From positions 1 to 64,000 of the forward strand of contig CAIRYK010000070.1 of assembly GCA_903882805.1 (NCBI GenBank): a DNA stretch of 64,000 nt, given 5' to 3'. The DNA is from an uncultured Bacteroidota bacterium (GTDB taxonomy: Bacteria > Bacteroidota > Bacteroidia > Chitinophagales > Chitinophagaceae). The position numbers and the translations under genes were made by a program. The notes beneath the pieces are model-generated. The model ran no database searches and had not been told where the DNA came from. It worked only from the letters and a program-made list of their open reading frames with translations. Of this stretch, positions 45,949 to 55,746 are shown in pieces. Each line of letters begins with the position of its first letter. Position 1 is the first letter of the stretch.

Positions 45949-46482
45949 ATGGCAACAACTACATGGGCATTAGATGCCGCACATTCCGAACTTCAGTTCA
46001 AAGTAAGACACATGCTGGTTTCAAACGTTAGCGGCCAGTTTAAAACTTTCACCGCTGCGGTAGAAACAGAAGGCGATGATATCACTACTGCTAAAGTTAG
46101 CTTTAGCGCAGAAGTAGCGTCTATAACTACCAACAACGAACAACGTGATGGCCACCTGCGCTCTGGCGACTTCTTCGATACTGAAAATCATCCTACGCTT
46201 ACTTTTGAAGGACAAGGAATGACTAAGGTTGATGACGAAAACTACACAATGACCGGCAACCTGACTATGCGCGGCGTAACCAAGGCTGTAACATTAAAAG
46301 TAGAGTTTGGCGGTATAGTTACCGACCCATGGGGCAATACCCGCACTGGTTTTACCATCGCGAGCAAAATCAATCGTAAAGACTATGGCGTAAGCTTTAG
46401 CATGGTATCTGAAACCGGCGGCATACTGCTGGGCGAAGATGTAACCATTAATGCCAACGTAGAATTTGTAAAGGCTGCTTAA
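45949..46482 (+). CDS. Cytoplasmic YceI-family protein
   Basis: This 177-residue YceI protein starts TTWALDAAHSELQFKVRHML without a signal peptide. The family blocks QRDGHLRSGDFFDTENHPTL and TGNLTMRGVTKAVTL are present, with a DPWGNTRTGFTI segment. It lies 34 bp after the FrnE-like gene, so the two are probably co-transcribed. It pairs with the exported paralogue at 44494, so the group covers both sides of the inner membrane. Confidence 0.93.
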   Translation: MATTTWALDAAHSELQFKVRHMLVSNVSGQFKTFTAAVETEGDDITTAKVSFSAEVASITTNNEQRDGHLRSGDFFDTENHPTLTFEGQGMTKVDDENYTMTGNLTMRGVTKAVTLKVEFGGIVTDPWGNTRTGFTIASKINRKDYGVSFSMVSETGGILLGEDVTINANVEFVKAA

Positions 46483-46507
46483 TAACAACGCATCAAACAG
46501 GTATTAG

Positions 46508-46535
46508 CAAATCCACCGCGCAAACGGTGGATTTG
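46508..46535 (+). terminator. Terminator after second yceI
   Basis: CAAATCCACCG pairs perfectly with CGGTGGATTTG around a 6-nt loop; T-rich DNA follows. Confidence 0.7.
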
Positions 46536-46634
46536 TTATTTAGACAATCTACAGGTAATACCCTACTTCTGCGGTCGTAGCCACATAAAAATCGCTAACT
46601 TGCTTACTATTGCTTCATCCTAAAACACAACATC

Positions 46635-47198
46635 ATGCCCAATATTGCTATTTTATCGGCCAGCGTGCGCACTGGCAGAAACAGCCACCGCGTTGCGTTA
46701 TTTTTCCAGCAATTTGTAACAGATAATAGACTGGGGAGTGCAACCATCATAGACCTAAACGATTACAAATTCCCGGTTTTCGAAGAACGCTTAAAATTTC
46801 TGGAAAATCCCTCTGCCAACATACTGGAATTTGCAGAAAAAATTAAAAATGCCGACGGCATCATAGTTGTTACTCCCGAATACAACGGAGGATATCCGGC
46901 AGCATTGAAAAACGTAATTGACTTGCTATACGCCGAATGGCGCAGAAAACCGCTGGCCATTGCAACCGTATCTGACGGCGTGTTTGGCGGCACACAGGTC
47001 ATTACATCATTGCAGTTCACGCTCTGGAAAATAGGCGCATGGGTTGCCCCAGTCATGTTTCCTGTACCTAAGGTACGCGAGGCTTTCGAAGAAAACGGAA
47101 CGCCAACTGACCCAACCGGAACGAACAAACGTGCGCTCGCCTTTGCAAACGAACTACTCTGGTGTATAGAAGCAAAAAAAAGAATGACAGACAGTTAA
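46635..47198 (+). CDS. NADPH-dependent FMN reductase
   Basis: This 187-residue flavodoxin-fold reductase opens with ILSASVRTGRNSHRVALFF (phosphate loop). It carries the flavin-binding TPEYNGGYPAALKNVIDLLY, followed by GVFGGTQVITSLQ. Members reduce FMN, quinones or azo compounds using NAD(P)H. The gene sits after a terminator and has its own spacing, so it may not be in the TetR transcript, though the redox theme fits. A role with YceI/FrnE is inference. Confidence 0.88.
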   Translation: MPNIAILSASVRTGRNSHRVALFFQQFVTDNRLGSATIIDLNDYKFPVFEERLKFLENPSANILEFAEKIKNADGIIVVTPEYNGGYPAALKNVIDLLYAEWRRKPLAIATVSDGVFGGTQVITSLQFTLWKIGAWVAPVMFPVPKVREAFEENGTPTDPTGTNKRALAFANELLWCIEAKKRMTDS

Positions 47199-47342
47199 AC
47201 CTATGTTTGGCATCGATTTCTCAGTTGCCCAACCACCGAATCTACCCACAAATCCACTTTCTATGCATTAACCCCTGCAGGCGCGTATCAAGTTATCAAC
47301 CATAACCGTATCTTTGCCGTCTGATAAAATATTCTTCAAAGT

Positions 47343-48206
47343 ATGTCATCAACCTGGTTTCGTCGAAATAAAAAGGGAATTTTAACCACTACCGAAGAAA
47401 AAAAGGAAACTCCGGATGGCCTGTGGCACAAATGCAGTCAGTGCAAAGCCACTACAACAGTAAAAGAGCTCCACGATAATTTATATGTGTGCCACAAATG
47501 CGGCTACCACAATCGCATAAATGCAGTAGAATACTTCGAGATTCTATTCGATGACAACAATTACGAGTTGCTGTTTGAGAACATTGTTCCCAAAGACTAT
47601 CTTGGGTTTGTAGACATGAAACCCTACAACGATAGACTAGTAGAAGCGCAAAAAAGTACGGGACTGAAAGACGCTATGACAGTTGGGGTTGGTAAACTAA
47701 ACGGTATGGGCTTTGTGGTAGCCTGTATGAACTTCAATTTTATTGGAGGTTCAATGGGCAGCGTAGTGGGTGAAAAAATAAGCCGCGCTATAGACTACAG
47801 CATCGAACATAAATTGCCTTTAATGGTTATTTCCAAATCGGGCGGCGCCCGTATGATGGAAAGCGCTTTTTCGCTCATGCAAATGGCCAAAACTGCCGCT
47901 AAGCTCACGTTGCTGGCAAAAGCCCAGCTACCATACATATCGTTGATGACCGACCCTACTACAGGCGGCGTTACAGCATCGTATGCAATGCTTGGCGACA
48001 TCAACATTGCCGAACCTAATGCACTCATTTGTTTTGCCGGGCCGCGCGTTATCAAAGAAACCATCAAGAAGGATCTCCCGGAAGGTTTTCAACGCTCGGA
48101 GTTCTTGCTGGAACATGGCTTCCTTGATTTTATTGTAAACAGGAAAACACTGAAACAACAACTGGCCACTTCCATTAGTTGGTTCACAAAGCAACCTACT
48201 GCCTAA
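47343..48206 (+). CDS. accD: Acetyl-CoA carboxylase carboxyltransferase subunit beta
   Basis: AccD transfers the carboxyl group from biotin to acetyl-CoA to make malonyl-CoA in fatty acid synthesis. The 287-residue protein has the N-terminal zinc ribbon [12 protein letters not shown] and VCHKCGYH (four Cys). The crotonase-like carboxyltransferase core follows: [25 protein letters not shown] and [19 protein letters not shown]. The AccA partner is elsewhere. It lies 37 bp upstream of smpB. Confidence 0.95.
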   Translation: MSSTWFRRNKKGILTTTEEKKETPDGLWHKCSQCKATTTVKELHDNLYVCHKCGYHNRINAVEYFEILFDDNNYELLFENIVPKDYLGFVDMKPYNDRLVEAQKSTGLKDAMTVGVGKLNGMGFVVACMNFNFIGGSMGSVVGEKISRAIDYSIEHKLPLMVISKSGGARMMESAFSLMQMAKTAAKLTLLAKAQLPYISLMTDPTTGGVTASYAMLGDINIAEPNALICFAGPRVIKETIKKDLPEGFQRSEFLLEHGFLDFIVNRKTLKQQLATSISWFTKQPTA

Positions 48207-48243
48207 ACAATCGTAATATCTATAACACTATAACCACCAAAAA

Positions 48244-48696
48244 GTGCAAGACAATATCTTTATTAAAAACCGTCCGGCCACCTTCGAGTATGCTATTGAA
48301 GACAGGGTAAAAGCAGGCATTGTGCTTACCGGATCAGAGATAAAGTCTGTAAGACTGGGTAAGGTGAGCTTCAACGACAGCTATTGTTTTTTTAGCGATG
48401 GCGAACTATGGCTTAAAAGTCTGCACATTGCAGAATACGTAAATGCAGGCTATGCTGGTCATGCACCGGTGCGCGACCGCAAACTGCTGCTCAAGAAAAA
48501 AGAACTTAATAAATGGCTAACAAAAGTGAAGGAAAAAGGCTTTACGATTGTGCCGTTAAATATGTTTATTAACGAAAATGGCTTTGCAAAAGTTGAAGTA
48601 GGCTTGGGCAAAGGAAAGCAAATGCACGACAAACGGGAAAGCATAAAATCGAGAGATGTAGACAGAGAAATGAAACGGTTTATTAATCTAAGATAG
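48244..48696 (+). CDS. smpB: SsrA-binding protein SmpB
   Basis: SmpB carries tmRNA to stalled ribosomes. The 150-residue protein has the family hallmarks EDRVKAGIVLTGSEIKSVR, KVSFNDSYCFFSDGELWLKS and the C-terminal tail GKGKQMHDKRESIKSRDVDREM. The start is GTG 48244. No tmRNA gene was recognised in the window. Confidence 0.95.
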   Translation: MQDNIFIKNRPATFEYAIEDRVKAGIVLTGSEIKSVRLGKVSFNDSYCFFSDGELWLKSLHIAEYVNAGYAGHAPVRDRKLLLKKKELNKWLTKVKEKGFTIVPLNMFINENGFAKVEVGLGKGKQMHDKRESIKSRDVDREMKRFINLR

Positions 48697-48738
48697 CCTC
48701 CAGAGATTTCTGTATATCGAAAATTAAAAAAGCAAATA

Positions 48739-48777
48739 AAAAACGCGCTCGTAGCATCAACTATTGAGCGCGTTTTT
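48739..48777. terminator. Terminator between smpB and saccharopine reductase gene
   Basis: AAAAACGCGCTC (48739-48750) and GAGCGCGTTTTT (48766-48777) form a perfect 12-bp stem. The A- and T-tracts allow function on both strands, matching the convergent genes. Confidence 0.85.
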
Positions 48778-48834
48778 CTGTATTCATAGTAGTGCAAACT
48801 CCATTTCGTTTTCCTCTACTGTGCAAATTGTTTA

Positions 48835-50163
48835 CTACATTACTTCCTCTACAAACACAATTCCGTGCCTTTCCAGCTCAGTAAGCACCGGACGATATAC
48901 TACCGGCATATTGGGCATTAGCACACCTGTTGGCGGATTTATTTTACCATTCAACACAAGTTTTGCCAATATAGCCATCGGCAACCCAACAGTCTTGGCC
49001 ATAGCTGAGTATTCTCTGTTTTCGCCTTTAATAACCATTGCGCTACGCAGCTTTACCTGCTTGTCTTTATGCAGATATTCAAACTCGTGCTGCATTACCA
49101 CCATATCTTTATCTTCAGGAGCCATTTGCCATCTGTCGAGCAATAAAGTCAACAAAATATCGGCCGACGAGTGTTTACCCACGGGCAGCGCATTTTCATC
49201 AAAAATGCCCAGCCATTGCAGCATACTCATTACCTTACTTTCTGCATTTACTTTTAGGCACTTTGCAATGTGCGCATCCAACTTACCGGTTCCATCGAAA
49301 CCAGTCTTTGCGCCCAACCAAGAGGCGTACGTACGTCCCGTTGCGTCGGCTACATCTTCCTGATTAGTTAATCCTAAATCAATAAGCGCTTGCCAACCTG
49401 TACAAAAATCGGGGTAGCGAAGTGTTGCCCTCAAGAAAGTATTAATATCCGGTGCATCGTATAGATCAAGGTAACGTAGCGAATCGCGATTAGGGTAATA
49501 AGCCAATGCTCCTACTCCAGCTACGTCGATGGTCTTGTTGTTCAAAAACATTTCTTCGTAGGGTACGTCAATATGGTTGCCGTTATCCAGGTATTTCGCT
49601 CCGCCAAAACCAGCTGTAATTACATTCTTAGGATTCCAGCTAAATTTATAATGCCATGGATTGTTGTCGCTCTCGGGGGCTATTAAGCCGCCGCAATACG
49701 ATTTAAAGCTGATTATCATACCAGCCACCTTGTGTATGCTATGTATTATCTTGTTTGCGGTCATATGATCTATGCCCGGGTCAAGCCCCATCTCGCACAT
49801 AAACATAAGTCCCGCTTTTTTCACCTCTTCATCCATCGCTCGCATTTCCTCGGATATGTAGGACGACGTTATCAGATTCTTACGGTGCTTAAGGCAATAC
49901 TTGGCCAAATGAATGTGCAAATGCGGCGGCATCAATGACACTACAATGTCCGACCGCTGTACAAGCGGCTCGCACACATCAGCGTTGGTAATGTCTATAA
50001 CTGCGGCTTCTGCCAGTGGATGTCCGTTTATTTTCTCGGCAACAGATTTTATATCGCCATCGGCCACTATTACCTTCCATTTGTTCCGCGCTGCGTTAGA
50101 TAGCAGATAGTGTATCAAGTAAATTGATGATTTACCGGCGCCGGCAATCAATATTGTTTGCAT
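48835..50163 (-). CDS. Saccharopine dehydrogenase/reductase family protein
   Basis: This 442-residue NAD(P)-dependent enzyme has the Rossmann motif TILIAGAGKSSIYLIHYLL, an ADGD acidic turn, and DIVVSLMPPHLH. CEMGLDPGIDHM is the substrate-site block typical of saccharopine reductases such as LYS9. It probably forms or cleaves saccharopine-like amino acid conjugates in lysine metabolism, but spermidine-related carboxyspermidine dehydrogenases share this fold. Monocistronic by position, convergent with smpB. Confidence 0.82.
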   Translation of the reverse strand: MQTILIAGAGKSSIYLIHYLLSNAARNKWKVIVADGDIKSVAEKINGHPLAEAAVIDITNADVCEPLVQRSDIVVSLMPPHLHIHLAKYCLKHRKNLITSSYISEEMRAMDEEVKKAGLMFMCEMGLDPGIDHMTANKIIHSIHKVAGMIISFKSYCGGLIAPESDNNPWHYKFSWNPKNVITAGFGGAKYLDNGNHIDVPYEEMFLNNKTIDVAGVGALAYYPNRDSLRYLDLYDAPDINTFLRATLRYPDFCTGWQALIDLGLTNQEDVADATGRTYASWLGAKTGFDGTGKLDAHIAKCLKVNAESKVMSMLQWLGIFDENALPVGKHSSADILLTLLLDRWQMAPEDKDMVVMQHEFEYLHKDKQVKLRSAMVIKGENREYSAMAKTVGLPMAILAKLVLNGKINPPTGVLMPNMPVVYRPVLTELERHGIVFVEEVM

Positions 50164-50287
50164 AAATTACAGTCCAAATATAATCTGGGAAAATACCAGA
50201 TTAGCCCCAAAAGTAAGCCAAATACAGGTCATTAACCCGACGGGCAATTATCTATATTTTTAACCAATAAGTAATTTAACATATAAC

Positions 50288-50719
50288 ATGAGCATTAGCT
50301 GGCCCAAGACCGCCGTAACGATAGACGAACTAAACCAATTGTCGGCAAATACGATGAGCGAAACGCTAGGTATACGTTTTACCGGAGTAGGAGCAGATTA
50401 CATAAAAGCTACCATGCCCGTTTGCGCCGCTACCCACCAACCCTACGGCCTGCTACATGGCGGAGCATCGGCAGCGCTAGCCGAGACAATTGGCAGCGTA
50501 GCATCTTGGCTGACTATAGACCGCACAAAGCAAATATGCGTAGGTATAGAAATAAATTGCAACCACATACGCGGTAAAAAAACGGGAATTGTTACCGCCA
50601 CGGCTTGTCCGCTGCACATAGGGGCCACCACCCATGTTTGGGATATTCGTATAACCGACGAAAAAGAAAAACTTATCTGTATTAGCAGATTGACAGTAGC
50701 TGTGTTGAAGAAGAAATAA
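50288..50719 (+). CDS. PaaI-type hotdog-fold thioesterase
   Basis: This 143-residue single hotdog domain has the family HGGASAALAETIGSVAS motif with catalytic His/Glu-type residues and VGIEINCNHIRGKKTG. It resembles the YbdB/MenI-like acyl-CoA thioesterases. The substrate could be a menaquinone-pathway CoA ester (DHNA-CoA) or an aromatic acyl-CoA. No pathway genes are adjacent, so the substrate is open. Confidence 0.88.
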   Translation: MSISWPKTAVTIDELNQLSANTMSETLGIRFTGVGADYIKATMPVCAATHQPYGLLHGGASAALAETIGSVASWLTIDRTKQICVGIEINCNHIRGKKTGIVTATACPLHIGATTHVWDIRITDEKEKLICISRLTVAVLKKK

Positions 50720-50804
50720 GTAATCGAGCGTCAATTGGTCATTTTCTTTCCCCGTTATTAAACCATAAATTTATCACCTCATACACAATCTAAGCTTTAC
50801 CGTT

Positions 50805-53084
50805 ATGCGGCTCACATCTTTTCTAGTATTTATTCTCGGCGCCCATTCGGCTATAGCCCAACCTCAGCGACTGACGGATTATGTAAACCCACTGATCGGC
50901 ACACACAAGATGGGGCACACCTTTCCGGGGGCCACTGTTCCGTTTGGAGCTGTGCAGCTCAGCCCCGAGACCGACACCCTGCCCTATGAGGTAAACGGCA
51001 AGTACAATAAAGATGTATATAAATACTGCGCCGGATACCAATACACAGATAAAACCATTGTAGGGTTTGCACATACCCATTTTAGCGGCACCGGCCACTC
51101 CGACCTTGGCGATTTTCTGATAATGCCTACGGTGGGCAAACTGCAACTAAACCCAGGTACAGCCGATAGGCCAAAATCGGGATACAGATCACCATTTTCA
51201 CACAATGAAGAGACGGCACGACCAGATTACTACAGGGTGCGCCTAAGCCGTTACAACATATTGGCCGAACTTACCGCAACTACTCGCGTGGGTGTTCATC
51301 AGTATACCTTTCCAAAAACTGACAGCGCACATATTATACTCGATGCCGTCTATGGCATCTACAATTATCCCGATAAAAATGTGTGGACATTTATGCGGGT
51401 AGAAAATGATACGCTCGTTACCGGATACCGCCAAACCAATGGTTGGGGGCGTACCCGCACTGTTTATTTTGCTATGACTTTTTCGCGACCGTTTAAAGAT
51501 TATGGTTTCCAGAATGGCTCAAAAAAGCAAGTTTACCGAGGCTTCTGGCGAAAATTTGACGAAACCCATAACTTCCCCGAGATAGCCGGCACACAGATTA
51601 AAGCATGGTTCGATTTTAATACCCGCGCCGGCGACCAGATAAAAATAAAATTTGCAATATCGCCTGTAAGTACGGCCAATGCTCTGCAAAACCTGCAGAC
51701 AGAGGCGCCCGGGTGGAACTTTAAACAAATAAAACAAGCCGGACAGGAATTATGGGAGCGCGAGCTCAGTAAAGCAGCGATAACCGCCGACGACAATACC
51801 CTGCGGAACTACTACACCGCCATGTACCATTCGTTTATTAACCCAACGGTATATATGGACGTTAACGGCGAATATCGGGGGCTGGACCAGAATACCCACA
51901 AAGCTGAGGGATTTACCAACTACACTACATTTTCGCTATGGGACACCTACCGGGCGCAACATCCGCTGCTGAATATACTGCAGCCTACGCGCAACTCCCA
52001 TATGGTAGCCTCTATGCTCGCGCACTACAACCAAAGTGCGCATAAAATGTTACCTGTTTGGAGCAATTCGGCCAACGAAAACTGGTGTATGATAGGCTAT
52101 CATAGTGTATCTGTGTTGGCCGATGCTGTGGTAAAAGACATTCCCGGTATAGACCGCGCTGCTGCGTTGGATGCCTGCGTAGCCACCGCCCGCCATAAGT
52201 CGTACGACGGACTGGGGTATTATAGGACACTCGGGTACGTTCCAGAAGACAAGAATGGCGCTTCAGTATCAAAAACTCTGGAGTATGCCTACGACGACTG
52301 GTGCATAGCGCGCATGGCCGCAAAACTAAACCGACAAGATATTTACAACGAGTTTATGCTGCGATCGCTCAACTTCCGCAATGTTTTCGATCCTTCCTCT
52401 GGCTTCATGCGTCCACGCCTTAGCAATGACAGTTTCAAAAAACCGTTTGACGAAATGAACACCGACGAACCGGGTTATATAGAAGGCAATGCATGGAACT
52501 ACAGTCTGTATGTGCCGCATGCTCCCGATGAATTGATACAATTGATGGGTGGTAAGCGCAGGTTTATAGCCCACCTCGATTCGTTGTTTACTATGCAATT
52601 GCCCGACAGTTTCTTTGCCAAAACAGAAGATATATCGCGCGATGGTATAATAGGCAACTATGTACATGGCAACGAACCATCGCACCATATTGCCTACCTA
52701 TATAACGAGGCAGGAGCGCCGCACAAAACACAACGTCAGGTGCGCGATATTATGAAGAAAATGTACCACCCTACGCCCGATGGGCTGGGAGGCAACGACG
52801 ACTGCGGCCAAATGAGCGCTTGGTATATATTCAGCGCGCTGGGCTTCTACCCCGTAGCTCCCGGCTCCGACCAATACTGGCTGGGAAGTCCATCTGTAGC
52901 GACAGCGACCCTGCATCTGGAAAACGGGAAAACATTTACTATAACAGCCCGCAACCAAGGCGACAAAAACGTATATGTGCAGAAAGCAACGCTAAATGGA
53001 AGAGAACTGGACCGCACCTACATACGACACCAGGAAATCACAGATGGCGGCGCGCTGGTGTTTTATATGACGGATAAGGAGTAA
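50805..53084 (+). CDS. GH92 alpha-mannosidase, secreted
   Basis: This 759-residue glycoside hydrolase family 92 enzyme has a signal peptide ending AIAQ. The N-terminal beta-sandwich carries DYVNPLIGTHKMGHTFPGA and VGFAHTHFSGTGHSDLGDF. The helical catalytic domain carries WDTYRAQHPLLNI, YIEGNAWNYSLYVPHAP, and the GNEPSHHIAYLYN then GGNDDCGQMSAWYIFSALG block that holds the Asp base and calcium-site residues. GH92 enzymes remove alpha-linked mannose with calcium. It is not next to SusC/D genes, so it is not in a visible utilisation locus. Likely target is N-glycan or mannan (family knowledge). Confidence 0.95.
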   Translation: MRLTSFLVFILGAHSAIAQPQRLTDYVNPLIGTHKMGHTFPGATVPFGAVQLSPETDTLPYEVNGKYNKDVYKYCAGYQYTDKTIVGFAHTHFSGTGHSDLGDFLIMPTVGKLQLNPGTADRPKSGYRSPFSHNEETARPDYYRVRLSRYNILAELTATTRVGVHQYTFPKTDSAHIILDAVYGIYNYPDKNVWTFMRVENDTLVTGYRQTNGWGRTRTVYFAMTFSRPFKDYGFQNGSKKQVYRGFWRKFDETHNFPEIAGTQIKAWFDFNTRAGDQIKIKFAISPVSTANALQNLQTEAPGWNFKQIKQAGQELWERELSKAAITADDNTLRNYYTAMYHSFINPTVYMDVNGEYRGLDQNTHKAEGFTNYTTFSLWDTYRAQHPLLNILQPTRNSHMVASMLAHYNQSAHKMLPVWSNSANENWCMIGYHSVSVLADAVVKDIPGIDRAAALDACVATARHKSYDGLGYYRTLGYVPEDKNGASVSKTLEYAYDDWCIARMAAKLNRQDIYNEFMLRSLNFRNVFDPSSGFMRPRLSNDSFKKPFDEMNTDEPGYIEGNAWNYSLYVPHAPDELIQLMGGKRRFIAHLDSLFTMQLPDSFFAKTEDISRDGIIGNYVHGNEPSHHIAYLYNEAGAPHKTQRQVRDIMKKMYHPTPDGLGGNDDCGQMSAWYIFSALGFYPVAPGSDQYWLGSPSVATATLHLENGKTFTITARNQGDKNVYVQKATLNGRELDRTYIRHQEITDGGALVFYMTDKE

Positions 53085-53120
53085 TACCTAGGCACACACT
53101 TTGTAACTTTTTTCACAGCC

Positions 53121-53157
53121 TATTGTTACAGCTATTTTTCAGATAGCTGTAACAATA
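53121..53157. terminator. Bidirectional terminator, GH92/mlaD
   Basis: TATTGTTACAGCTAT (53121-53135) pairs perfectly with 53143-53157 around a 7-nt loop between convergent genes. Confidence 0.8.
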
Positions 53158-53162
53158 CCAGC

Positions 53163-53858
53163 TTACTTGTCTTTATTTTTTTGTTCTTTTTCTTTATTCT
53201 TCTTTTTAAAGAACCCGCGCAGCAAAAAGCTATTACCCGCTGCGTCCATGTTTTGCTTAAAGCCTTTTGTGCCTTGCTTTATGTTGATGAGCGAATTGTC
53301 TATGTTCTTAGCAAATACCGTGTCCATAAACAACTTGCCGATCGTGCCCCTGCCTTCGCTAATGTTACCCACTATACTGGCCAACCCGCCGGTTATTACT
53401 GCGGCATTGTCTGCTGTTACTTTTATTTTAGCCATTATCTCGTCCATACTTACCGCCTGAAACGCATTTAGTTGGTCGTTATCAGCTACTACCCTGTTAT
53501 CGGCTGTGCCTGGCGAAATAACCACAATTTTGTTGCCCATCAACCCATCCGAGCCAATAGTAGCGCGGGCATTCTTTTTTATAAATTTCTGCGTAGCCTT
53601 TCCAATCCGCATATTTATACGCACGGTTGAGTCGGTTATTTGTTCAATATCCTCTACAATACCCACATTTATACCCGAAAAACGCACATTGTTGCCGCCT
53701 TGCAAGCCGCCGATGTCTTTAAAAACAGCGCTGATATGGAAAGCATCGCTAAACAGTTGTTGGCGCTGCCCAATAAGATAGATAGCCACGGTAAACAACG
53801 CCAGCGATACCGTTACAAATATGCCTACCTTAACTTTATTTCCCGTTGTATTCTTCAT
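53163..53858 (-). CDS. mlaD: MlaD-family MCE protein
   Basis: This 231-residue protein has one N-terminal transmembrane helix (VGIFVTVSLALFTVAIYLIGQ) and one MCE domain (~40-120), with FKDIGGLQGGNNVRFSGINVG. It ends in a low-complexity Lys-rich tail. MlaD hexamers form the lipid channel of the Mla phospholipid transporter. Last gene of mlaE-mlaF-mlaD, 43 bp after mlaF. It is shorter than several phylum homologues. Confidence 0.88.
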   Translation of the reverse strand: MKNTTGNKVKVGIFVTVSLALFTVAIYLIGQRQQLFSDAFHISAVFKDIGGLQGGNNVRFSGINVGIVEDIEQITDSTVRINMRIGKATQKFIKKNARATIGSDGLMGNKIVVISPGTADNRVVADNDQLNAFQAVSMDEIMAKIKVTADNAAVITGGLASIVGNISEGRGTIGKLFMDTVFAKNIDNSLINIKQGTKGFKQNMDAAGNSFLLRGFFKKKNKEKEQKNKDK

Positions 53859-53901
53859 AGTGTGTGTTTTAGTATTTTATCAGCTTGCAAAGCAGCAGCC
53901 A

Positions 53902-54636
53902 TTATTTAAAAAATGAGTTTACCAATTCATCCTCCGATGCTGCCAGTTCGTCAAACGTACCTTCCGCAGCGCATTTTCCATCCTTTATCACCATCATTCT
54001 GTTTGCAGTTATCCGGGCGCATTCTACGTCGTGGGTTATTATTATTGCGGCAGTGTTGTATTTCTTTTGTACATCCAATATTAGTCTGCTTATTTCTTTA
54101 GCAGTAATTGGGTCAAGTCCGGTGGTAGGCTCGTCATAGAGTATTATTTCCGGCTTCAGAATTAGTGTGCGCGCGAGTCCTATTCGTTTTTTCATGCCAC
54201 CCGACAGTTCTACCGGCATTTTATCTATTGCATCTTCCAGCCCAACGTTAGTCAATGCTTCCAGCACCAATGCATCTATTTCTGCCTGAGTCAACTCTTT
54301 CTGATCCCTGAGCGGGAACTCCAGATTCTCGCGTACCGTCATTGAGTCGTATAGCGCAGCGCTCTGAAACAGAAAACCCACTTTTTTGCGCAGCTTATTC
54401 AAATCGGGTACGCTGAGTTCAGTAATATCCGTACCTAATAGCGTGATACTGCCCCCATCGGGCACAATAAGCCCAACGAGACATTTTATTAGCACAGATT
54501 TGCCGCTGCCCGACTTACCAAAAATCACCAGATTCTCACCCTCTTCCAGATGCAAACTTATATCGGCAAGCACAACATGATCGCCAAATGACTTTTGCAG
54601 CCCTTCTATTTCCGCTACCATTTTTCCCATAATCAT
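53902..54636 (-). CDS. mlaF: MlaF-type ABC ATPase
   Basis: This 244-residue ABC ATPase powers the MlaE permease. Walker A is GKSGSGKSVLIK, the signature is ELSGGMKKRIGLART and Walker B is EIILYDEPTTGLDP, with an H-loop at ITHD. The start lies directly against the mlaE stop (54637). A Met at residue 6 may be the real start. Second gene of the transporter operon. Confidence 0.93.
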   Translation of the reverse strand: MIMGKMVAEIEGLQKSFGDHVVLADISLHLEEGENLVIFGKSGSGKSVLIKCLVGLIVPDGGSITLLGTDITELSVPDLNKLRKKVGFLFQSAALYDSMTVRENLEFPLRDQKELTQAEIDALVLEALTNVGLEDAIDKMPVELSGGMKKRIGLARTLILKPEIILYDEPTTGLDPITAKEISRLILDVQKKYNTAAIIITHDVECARITANRMMVIKDGKCAAEGTFDELAASEDELVNSFFK

Positions 54637-55443
54637 TTAGTTGAATAAACTGGTGAACTGCACAGCAATCATGTCTATAATAAAGATGCATAGCGAACCA
54701 TACACCACTGATGCATTGGCCGATTCACCCACGCCGGCAGTGCCTTTATTGGAGTTGTAGCCTTTGTAGCATGCTATAAGCCCGACAGCCAAACCAAAAA
54801 AGAAGGTTTTGATCGTAGCCGGAAAAACATCGGAAAAGGTGAGTTTATCAAAAACTTGCAGAAAAAACAATTTAAAACTCACATCTCCCTTCAGGTTGCA
54901 TCCTACATAAGCACCAAATAGGGAAATGCCATCAGATGCAACTACCAGTACCGGCAACATGAGCGTGGTAGCCAGCGTACGGGTGACTACCAGATATTTA
55001 AACGGATTTGCTCCCGAAACTTCCATTGCATCTATCTGCTCGGTTACCTTCATTGATGCCAGCTCTGCCCCTATTCCCGAACCTACCTTACCGGCAAAAA
55101 TAAGCGCTGTAATGACCGGACCAATTTCGCGAACAATTGATACTGCGACCATTGCCGGCAACCACGACTCCGCCCCAAACTGTGCAAGTGTTGGGCGCGA
55201 CTGTATGGTGAGAACAAGCCCCATAATAAAACCTGTAATGGCTACCAACGGAAATGACTGATAACCTACCAGATAGGCTTGCTTTATAAACTCGTAGATT
55301 TCGTATTTTGGCGTAAACGCCTCCTTTACAAACCGCAGTGTAAACGCACTAAGATCCGAAACGGAAATAAAAAATTTCCTCATTCGTTTACCTATACCCG
55401 CTTCAGGGGTCTGTACTGTATTGATTGCTGCTTTTCCCTCCAT
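54637..55443 (-). CDS. mlaE: MlaE-type lipid ABC permease
   Basis: This 268-residue permease has five or so membrane segments and the MlaE family blocks VAITGFIMGLVLTIQS, VAVSIVREIGPVITALIFAGKVGSGIGAELASMKVTEQID (split by the helical core) and KTFFFGLAVGLIACYKGYN. It carries phospholipid across the inner membrane with MlaF and MlaD. First gene of the operon. Confidence 0.93.
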   Translation of the reverse strand: MEGKAAINTVQTPEAGIGKRMRKFFISVSDLSAFTLRFVKEAFTPKYEIYEFIKQAYLVGYQSFPLVAITGFIMGLVLTIQSRPTLAQFGAESWLPAMVAVSIVREIGPVITALIFAGKVGSGIGAELASMKVTEQIDAMEVSGANPFKYLVVTRTLATTLMLPVLVVASDGISLFGAYVGCNLKGDVSFKLFFLQVFDKLTFSDVFPATIKTFFFGLAVGLIACYKGYNSNKGTAGVGESANASVVYGSLCIFIIDMIAVQFTSLFN

Positions 55444-55746
55444 GATTCCCAGTTCTTACTCCGTTTGCGCAGCTATCCATTCGTTTTTGGCAAATTACCA
55501 TTACGCACAATTCCCGCTACTGTAATGTAGCGAACAATCATGCCAAATAGTTGTTTTCACCCAACTATTTACTCAATTTACCGGTATTTAACAACTCTTG
55601 GACAGTATAATGCAACTTTTCACCCTACCACGGTATTAAAATCAGAAAAGCGAATCCTGAAAATTAATAATACTTAAATGATGCTCCTATCGAGCAATCA
55701 GCAGTTTTCTAACAAACGAGGCTCTGTCTTACATATCTGGTTGTTT
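55444..55746. other. Intergenic region, no gene seen
   Basis: About 300 bp with no recognised element; it presumably contains the mlaEFD promoter. Confidence 0.4.

Noticed and set aside
48764-49363. 199-residue plus-strand ORF opposite the saccharopine reductase gene
   Set aside because: Serine/threonine-rich antisense shadow of a clear gene.
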